From: Smittium mucronatum
Lineage: Eukaryota; Kickxellomycota; Harpellomycetes; Harpellales; Legeriomycetaceae
Length of the DNA stretch: 33,025 nt
Assembly (NCBI GenBank): GCA_001953115.1
Contig: LSSL01006017.1
Span: forward strand, 1 to 33,025
Reading direction: 5' to 3'
A program made the translations under genes and the position numbers. Under the pieces are notes generated by a model, which did not search any database, had not been told where the DNA came from, and was given only the letters and a program-made list of their open reading frames with translations. Shown piece by piece: positions 25,401 through 33,025 of the stretch; the first letter of the stretch is position 1; every line of letters starts with the position of its first letter.

Positions 25401-25725
25401 TGTGGTTGCACTAAATATTTTTATTAGATAAAATAATCATATATATATATAAGCAGCAATTCTATAGCAATTTAAATTTTTTGTAAAATTAAAAAAAAGG
25501 ATAAAATTTTCGATAAAAACATAATTTTACTTTCATAAAATTCCGGTTATTAGATTGGTCAATTTTTGTATTTTTTTATATAATAGCCACATATTAGTTT
25601 TTGATTATAATAAACTAACTATATGAGATAAATTAAAAATATATATTGGAGATAGTAAGTTTTTAATAAATAATTGAAGTATTAAATAACGTATTGAATA
25701 TAATAAACTGTTTAATTTTTATCAA

Positions 25726-25941
25726 ATGATTTTACTTAACCCTTTCAGGGGAGATGGTAAAAAAAATTGCCTTCACTTTCCGCTCAATGTTATTATTAGC
25801 ATAATTTTATTTGTATACCATTGGGCTGATCATATTTTTGAACCAATTGGAATTTTAAATATACACAAATAGGGGCAAGGCACAAATATTGGCCCGGAAA
25901 GAGCTAACAGAAAATTTGGTGGCTTTCAAAGGATTCAATAA
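25726..25941 (+). pseudogene. Short coding-like relic with one internal stop
   Basis: An ATG at 25726 opens 48 codons to TAG at 25870, then 22 more codons in the same frame to TAA at 25939. The reading includes LLNPFRGDGKKNCLHFPL, YHWADHIFEPIGILNIHK and, after the stop, GQGTNIGPERANRKFGG. Local GC is well above the surrounding desert. It may be a decayed gene or mobile-element piece, or a live 48-aa ORF. No family recognised. Confidence 0.22.
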
Positions 25942-27500
25942 AATTATTAATAAAAATCAATCCATAAAAATTTAAGAAATATTAAAAATATATACCAACC
26001 AAAAAAACTGGTAGTTTTTTTTATTAAAAAAATGTTTTATAAAAATTTTATTTGTATTTATTTTTTTTTCTATATTTTAAATAGTATTATTTACTTTAGA
26101 ATCGTATTGACTGATATTAACCAATATTAAAATACTAAAACTTGGATCATTAATAATTAGAGACAAATATATATATATAATATTTCATTCGCGTATGGAT
26201 CACAGATATTTAAGAATAATATTTTTTATACATTTATGTGGTTAGTTTTAGTAAATTTGATACCATGAGTTCATTTTTATACTTTCTATTATTAGTTAAT
26301 ATTAGAGAATTTACTTTTAACGATAAAATTCATGTCTTGGTCACGATAAAAAAAATTTCCATTATTTTAAAATCAAAAAAAAAAAGGGGTTTTAGTGTTT
26401 ATTTTTCGTAGATATTTTCTTTTCATCTTATATATTTAAATAACCACCAAAAATAATTTTTTAATTTTTTTGTGAAATATTACTTTTGGATAACCAGTTT
26501 TACCCCCAAATAATATGTAAACTTTTTGTAAACCAATATAATATACAGAATTGCTATGGAGATTCAAATTTCTTCATAAAAGAAAAAATAAATATCGAGC
26601 TGCAAGACAATTTTCCAAAACTTAAAAATCATCTCCAAGTATAGAATACAATTTTCAGAAAAAAATTAAATTTTTTTTTTTGCAGTAACCGATATAATTT
26701 TCTAAAATAGCTGGTATTCTCATAAAATAGCCGGGGTGCTTCTAATTCTTTATTCGGAAATTATATTGATTGATAGATATTTCTTTTTTTTTGAAATAAT
26801 ACATTACTCTTAATAATTTATTAATGATTTATAGTAAAAAAATTATTTATGAATGAATTAAAATAATATGGAAGACCTAATTATCATCAAAAATCAATCA
26901 TAAAATCAAACTTAATCATAAATATTTTGATGTTACTAAATAAAATTTAAAATAATGAAATGATAGAGCTATTAGTTAAAATGGATATAGTAATATTCCA
27001 GTTATTTTGAGTTTATTTTTGGAAATAGGTACAGAATATGCTTTATATATTTTTACTTTTTGATTCATATTCCGATAATTATGATTCTAAAAAAATAATA
27101 TCAACCTAATTTTGAAATATTTAATAAATTAAAACTGCTTGAATATTAGTATTTTAGTTATTTTTAATGTTTTTTAATATATGATGAATTTTTATATTTG
27201 TAAACAATCTAAAATTCTAAATGTATTGATTCAATATATGAAAATGATATTTTATTTTAAAACTTTTGGGCTAAATATTTTAGTTCTCAAGAAGTTTATT
27301 TTTAAAATTATAATTATGTAAATAATATACATTAATTTGGAAAATATACTAACTGTGAAAATATTAAATCTATATTAGTAAGGGTAGGCTTATAAAATTA
27401 ACATAAATGTCTTTATAATACGTAAAAAAAAATTATTAGAAAGAATTGAAATTTGGATTGAGGGATGTAGATTTTTTAATAAATTTCTTATATTTTTCTA

Positions 27501-27790
27501 TGATTTTTTTAATATAAATCAGAGGTACAAATTTCGATCATTATTTTTTTAATATAAATCAGAGGTACAAATTTCGATCATTATTTTTTTAATATAAATC
27601 AGAGGTACAAATTTCGATCATTATTTTTTTAATATAAATCAGAGGTACAAATTTCGATCATTATTTTTTTAATATAAATCAGAGGTACAAATTTCGATCA
27701 TTATTTTTTTAATATAAATCAGAGGTACAAATTTCGATCATTATTTTTTTAATATAAATCAGAGGTACAAATTTCGATCATTATTTTTTT
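27501..27790. repeat. 40-bp minisatellite, seven copies
   Basis: Seven head-to-tail 40-bp units start at 27501, 27541, 27581, 27621, 27661, 27701 and 27741, followed by a 10-base partial unit. Units 2-7 are identical; unit 1 differs only in its first bases (TG for TT). Each unit contains a T-run, then AATATAAATCAGAGGTACAA and ATTTCGATCA. There are no variable spacers, so it is not a CRISPR array. Confidence 0.98.
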
Positions 27791-30374
27791 ATAAATTAAA
27801 CAAATTATTGATCTAATGGTCAAGAATTAAGTAAATACTTTATGAAATTTTATCCAAAAAATTTTTTTTTCGTGTATTGCCATAAAATTTTGGAGATGGG
27901 TTTAATATGATACAAATTGATAATAATTTTTTCTTTACATAATTTTTTTAAACTCTTATAATGATTTTAAATATAATTAGCTATCACGTTTACATCCACA
28001 TCCACATAAAATAAAAATTTAATCTCAGAATAATTTTCATATTTAATTTCTCAATCTAAAATATTGTTATTTGAACGCTATTTTTGAGAATCCTATAGTA
28101 AAATAGGGTTTTCAATATAATAAAATTCAATTTATTAATCAATAATATTACTTATTTACAAAATGATTGAAACAATAATCAAAAAAATCCATGGGATTCT
28201 ATATTCTTAAATGTAAAAAAATTTAATCCAAAATTATAAGCTAACCTAATTGATCACCCGAAGATTTTCAAATAACTGAAAATTTTCTTTTTAATTGAGA
28301 TATAATGTATCAAGTTAACAAAAGCGACTATAAGTTCCTGAAGGAATTAAAAAAATGTGAAATATTTTTGATAATGGTTACTTGTCTAATATATTTTTAC
28401 TAGTTTCATAATTTGGAAATATTTTACCTAATTTAAAGTATAAACATACTGGGTAATTCAGAGTTATAATAACAGAAATTGATTTTCATTATGAAAAATG
28501 AGTGCAGTATATTATTTTTACTAATATTTTTCGAATTTATTGGTTATTTTATCATTAAATTTATTTTTAGAATAATTTTTATATAGTTAAAAAAACTCTG
28601 GTCTTAAATAAATCTCCCATTTAATGCTACTTTTGTTTGCCTGATATACTATAGCTCAATTTAAAAAAATAAAATAAAGCGAATTAAATTTTTTTGGATA
28701 ATCGATTAGATTTACTTACAAACTTGAGTTAAAATCTTTATCCATTTGCCAAATATGTAATCCAAACGAAATATTTTGATTCTTTTTTGTTAAGTTTTTA
28801 CTTTGTGTAAAATTATTATTTTGTCCTATTTCACATGATATATATGAATCTTAGTTATTGAATTTAAATTTAAAAAGTTTACCAATAAAATTTTGAATAA
28901 AAAATTTTATCACCATTTAAATTCTTTCGGTATTTTAAATTATTTTTTGTCGATTTTTTCTAATATATTTGGCATCTATTAACTCAATTTTAGCCAATAA
29001 ATTTTTTTATGGTTATTATATTATCAAGTATTTTTTTATTCTTTTAAAAAAAATTAATCGTTTTTTGGCGAATAATACACACAGTTTAACACACCAATAA
29101 GAATTATTGTGGTTATATTAATGCATCAAACTGTTTTTTTATTTCTTATATTTGATTTATAAAAGCTAGTATCCGCAGAATTATTTTATGAAAAAAAATA
29201 AATTATTCCATGTATATTAAAAACTTTTTGGGGTTTTTTATTTAATAAAAACCAGGCTTTATCTAATTAACATATTTATAATAAAATTTTTAAAATATTT
29301 TATTAGCTGGTTGAATTAATAATTCTAATATTAAACCCAGCTCTGTTCTAGAAAGTATAAATTTTTTTAAAAAAATGTTATTCATCCATTTTAACTTATA
29401 AATTCAGTTTAAAATTTAACCAAATTTCATTTTTATTAAAATATATAGTAATATTTGAATAATATAAGATAAAATTATTTATTTCTCAGACCAAATATAC
29501 AAAAAAATAATTCTAATTATATTTTAAAGTTGAGTTTATATTATACATTAAAGATAAAACTTACTATAATAGGTAAAAAGTTAAAAATAAAACCTCTTAG
29601 CATATTTTTTATAAAAATAAAATAAAATCAAGATAGTCGCTAGATGTTTAAAAATAATTTTTTTAAGGGGATCAGTTATATTCGTAAATCGGTTTATAAA
29701 TATAGTTTGAGATATTTTTTATCTTTTTATTAAATATTTATAAATGATCTGTGATATGAATATTAACCATTGGAAAAACAATAAAGAAAAAGCGTAATAA
29801 ATCCAAATCCAAATTCAATTGGTTAGGATGACGAAACTGGGATATAGATTCCTTCCTATTATAACAGTTATAAAAGTTAAAATTGTATTTAAAAATATTT
29901 TTTATACTTATTCCTCAAAATTTAGTATGGGAATACATTAAATTTTGCTAATTTATCTCTCTTTTTTTAAAAAAAAGTTTAATAAAACGAATTTATATCC
30001 CGAGATAAATTTTAAATGTCTTTAAGTAGACATATTAAGAATAATATTACTAAATTTATCTCTACATTAAATAGATTTCATTGTTAAAGGGTCAAATTAA
30101 TAAAACTAAATAAAATTTTACATAAGAATTTACATGACAATAATGCTATTAGAGTGATAAATATATAAAATTTGATTTTTTTTAAAATGTATTAATAATT
30201 AGACTAAATGATAAAAAAATAATAATTCTAAAATCTAAAACTTTGATCATAATTTCTGAATCTTCTTCTAATGATTTTAAACTGCGAATTGGCTTAGTAA
30301 AATTCAAATTAATGACTTTATTTAAAAATAAGAAAATACTATCTCTCTGCAAACTTTTTAAATTTTTCTAATTC

Positions 30375-30386
30375 GGGGGGGGGGGG
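30375..30386. repeat. G12 homopolymer
   Basis: Twelve consecutive G in a region of very low GC. Shorter G runs occur at 3455-3465 (interrupted) and 13279-13285. Confidence 0.95.
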
Positions 30387-32141
30387 TAGCATTAATATTT
30401 TTGAAACAAAAAATTACATTTTATAATTTATTTTGACCTTTATGTTAATTAATTTCTTTTTAATTTCTTGACTCTTTTCATATATACTAAAAATTAAGGG
30501 GTATCAATTATAGGCGAAGGTTTTAGGATTCATATCTTAAATAAAAGTATATTTTATACATTTTTTAATGTATTAATAAAATAATAGTAAATTAAAACTG
30601 CATAACTGAAAAATATACAATTTCCACTTATAGAATAAATATATATAATGGATTGTAGCATTTAATTTTCTGATTACTCAATACTTTCGAATAATTTTTT
30701 TCATGAATTTACGATTTATTTTATAAATTATTTTTTAAAAAATGTTTTCTAATAAAAAATTCCGGTATTCATTATAAAAATTATATTTATTTTGAAAAAT
30801 ATGTTCAAAAGGTGTCAGAATATTTGTCCTAAATGACATTTCGCCTAATTATGCTGCCTATTATGAGTTAAAATGAAAATATACTTCCCCAGCAAAAATA
30901 GCTAATTTGTATGAAATATTTCTTTTAAAAATATGCGCTTAATACTTAGTTATTAGTGATTATAAATTGGGTGAAATGTCATGTATGTCAATTGAAAATA
31001 TGTGAAATGTACCGTAACGGCTTCAAACATATGTATAGATTAATTTTACAGAAATAAAATAATAAAAAAATCAAATTTGGTGATATGAATTTTGCGGGGC
31101 TGGGGGCAATATAATATTAGTTACATATGTGAAATATTTTGCCTCACATTTTCAAAATCTAGAAGAATTTATTTATAAGGAGATAAAGTTTATATCTTTT
31201 TTCTAAAAGATAAAAATAATTTGTTATTAATAAAATTTTACCAAAGCATATTTATTAAAGATCAGTTATACAAAAGAGAAAATGAAGATTTTATACAATC
31301 TAATTTTACATATAGTATTTTGTTTACTTGTGACACTAATTTTTAAACGCAACTTTATGAGAGATACAATAAAAATGATATTTATATTTAACAGTTTCAA
31401 TTTTTTTTATTTATAAGGTTTACTAAAAACGAAATCAATATTAAAAAATTGATTTTTCAATTGATTTTTCGATTTTTTTATCATTTCACTTATTTGATAG
31501 TTAAAAAATCACTAATATTTATCAATTTTGTACTAATGAAAAAAAATGAAATTTTAGGGAGTATTTTTAAAAAACTAGAAAGTCAAAAAAAAATTTAACC
31601 AGTAAAATCTAACATGATATTTTTTTATCTTTTGAATAAAAATAAATAATTTCGCGAGAAAAAATTATTTTTATGCATATAAATGAAATATTACATTAAG
31701 AATATATTTTTCAGATAAAAGAATATCATTTTTTTAAAATTTAATCTATCAAATCTAAATAATTAAAAGAAAATATAGTTCTTGTATGATAACTCGTATA
31801 TTTAATAATATATAGATTTTATTATATTATTCGTATTCTAATGTGCACATAATTTATTGATAATTTATATTTTGAGCTTTTAAATTTATCGCCAATTTTA
31901 AAACTACATTATTATTAATTTTGTTTTATTTGTTTCAGAATTTAAACTAGATTCCAAAATTATTTTCTTTTAGAGAAAATATGATATTATTCTTAACTCC
32001 ACTGAGATGGTTTCTCCATTATACTGCAGATACTTAATTACATTCTTATTTTGTTTTAATTTTAAAACTTTGTAATATTTTTATAAAAATCAACATCTTG
32101 ATCCTATTTGGTATTCATTTTATTTTATATAATTTAATTTC

Positions 32142-32162
32142 AAAAAAAAAAAGAGAGAGAGA
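32142..32162. repeat. Purine tract, A-run followed by (GA)5
   Basis: Eleven A followed by five GA units, an all-purine stretch of 21 bases. Confidence 0.9.
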
Positions 32163-32762
32163 TTTTTTGCTAAAAAAAGTGTACTAAAGTGCCTTCTATC
32201 CCAAACATTATTAATTAAAGCCGAAAAATTGTATTACTAAGTATGAAAATTGTTAAAAACTATCTTATAATCTGTTTTCAAGAAATTTATATTTTTATTT
32301 ATTTTAAGACTTATAATATTAAAACAATACGTTTTTCGGAATAAAATTTTGCAAAGCTTGAATTAATAAGATTATGTTTGTTTATAAATTAGAAAATTCG
32401 AAAAAAAAAAATGGATATTACTAAAATTAAAGTATAAAATACATATATTAATCACACGTATGCCCTAATTTCCGAAGAAAAATTGAATTTTATTCATCTT
32501 CTAAACCTAGTGAAAGATAATAAAAACTCTAATAAAACTAATTTTGGATCGGTATAATTCTATTTAAAATAGTTTTGAAAATATATATATTGAAAATAAT
32601 AAGAAAAAAGAACTATTTTTAAAAAAATCGGTATTAATTACACATATCTTATTATTTGATTGGAAAAATATTTATATTTGATGTGATCACAAAAAATAAA
32701 TAGATTTAACAGAATTTTAAGATGAACGTTTTATTAATAATGTATTTAGTTATTAAAAAATT

Positions 32763-33025
32763 GAAATAACTTGCCGTGGTTTAGGGGCTTAATATTGTAC
32801 TTTTTGAAGTAAACTAGACTAAAATTTCACACAGATTTGTACTATTCTTGGTTGGAAATAGTGGAGACAGAACACAACGATTCGGAGGACAGCGATTCCA
32901 GAGGAGGACCATCTCGAAACAGGTTGAACCGATCGTTTAGTACAGTTGATACATATTCTAGTGCACAAGTCCGGCGTTTGAAAGTCACACGGATCTCAGC
33001 GTCTAACAGCTATTTGTAGGAAAGC
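32763..33025 (+). mobile_element. Second copy of dispersed element, running off the window
   Basis: Matches the reverse complement of 20329-20593. I count about 36 differences in some 253 aligned bases, with a nearly unchanged core at about 32866-32945. Similarity begins near TGAAATA at 32763 and is still strong at the last base, so the element continues beyond the window. One frame (from about 32840 to TAG at 33017) is open, including VETEHNDSEDSDSRGGPSRN, where the other copy has a stop. This may be the acidic/Arg-rich start of an element protein, or non-coding. Confidence 0.65.

Larger units (their letters stand above)
20666..25725. other. AT-rich desert without supported genes
   Basis: A 95-codon stretch at 24065-24349 (plus) is open but has no early ATG and gives an F/I/L/Y-rich product expected from T-rich DNA. 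Other than the palindrome and small repeats, nothing can be supported. Confidence 0.65.
25942..32762. other. AT-rich desert with minisatellite
   Basis: It contains the 40-bp minisatellite, the G12 tract and the purine tract. No coding-like patch or RNA gene was seen. Confidence 0.7.

Noticed and set aside
27501..27790. CRISPR-like regular 40-bp periodicity
   Set aside because: The whole unit repeats with no variable spacers, and the genes around are eukaryotic and intron-bearing. It is a minisatellite.
32776..32860. RNA polymerase III A-box/B-box pair suggesting a SINE
   Set aside because: TGGTTTAGGGG fits a loose A-box, but the B-box candidate GGTTGGAAAT is poor and the spacing of about 70 bases is long. 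The other copy has a worse A-box.

Overview
This window looks like nuclear DNA of a very AT-rich eukaryote with short spliceosomal introns, most likely a fungus. The best guess is an early-diverging lineage such as the Harpellales, but this rests on genome style and the two proteins, not on a phylogeny. Two genes are solid. Both use the standard code, and their introns are 63-100 bp, GT...AG and much more AT-rich than the exons.

Layout. Positions 1 to about 12.9 kb are an AT-rich desert of homopolymer runs and TA repeats, with a few islands of higher GC that read like decayed exons (409-885 minus, 7470-7620 plus). From about 12.96 to 14.34 kb the base composition is less extreme, and one plus-strand frame stays unusually open (best at 13603-14049), suggesting a dead gene. 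The gene island follows. Cytosolic asparaginyl-tRNA synthetase (plus, three exons, 14449-16306) and the spliceosomal SNW/SKIP/Prp45 protein (minus, six exons, 17293-19408) face each other tail to tail across about 1 kb. A possible small membrane ORF lies upstream of the SNW gene (19570-19752, minus).

At about 20.05-20.66 kb there is a sharply GC-richer block carrying several short hairpins. Its core (20329-20593) is repeated in inverted orientation at the right end of the window (32763-33025), about 86% identical by my hand alignment. This is a dispersed, probably transposon-derived family. From 20.7 to 32.7 kb the sequence is desert again, with a nearly perfect seven-copy 40-bp minisatellite (27501-27790), a G12 tract, a 21-bp palindrome and one more coding-like relic (25726-25941).

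The two certain genes are housekeeping: one charges tRNA-Asn for translation, the other is a core splicing factor. They are neighbours but have no evident functional link. I found no tRNA, rRNA, CRISPR array or operon. I saw no clearly new biological system; the most unusual items are the inverted dispersed repeat with its hairpin cluster, the homogenised minisatellite, and the overlapping upstream start codon of the synthetase gene.
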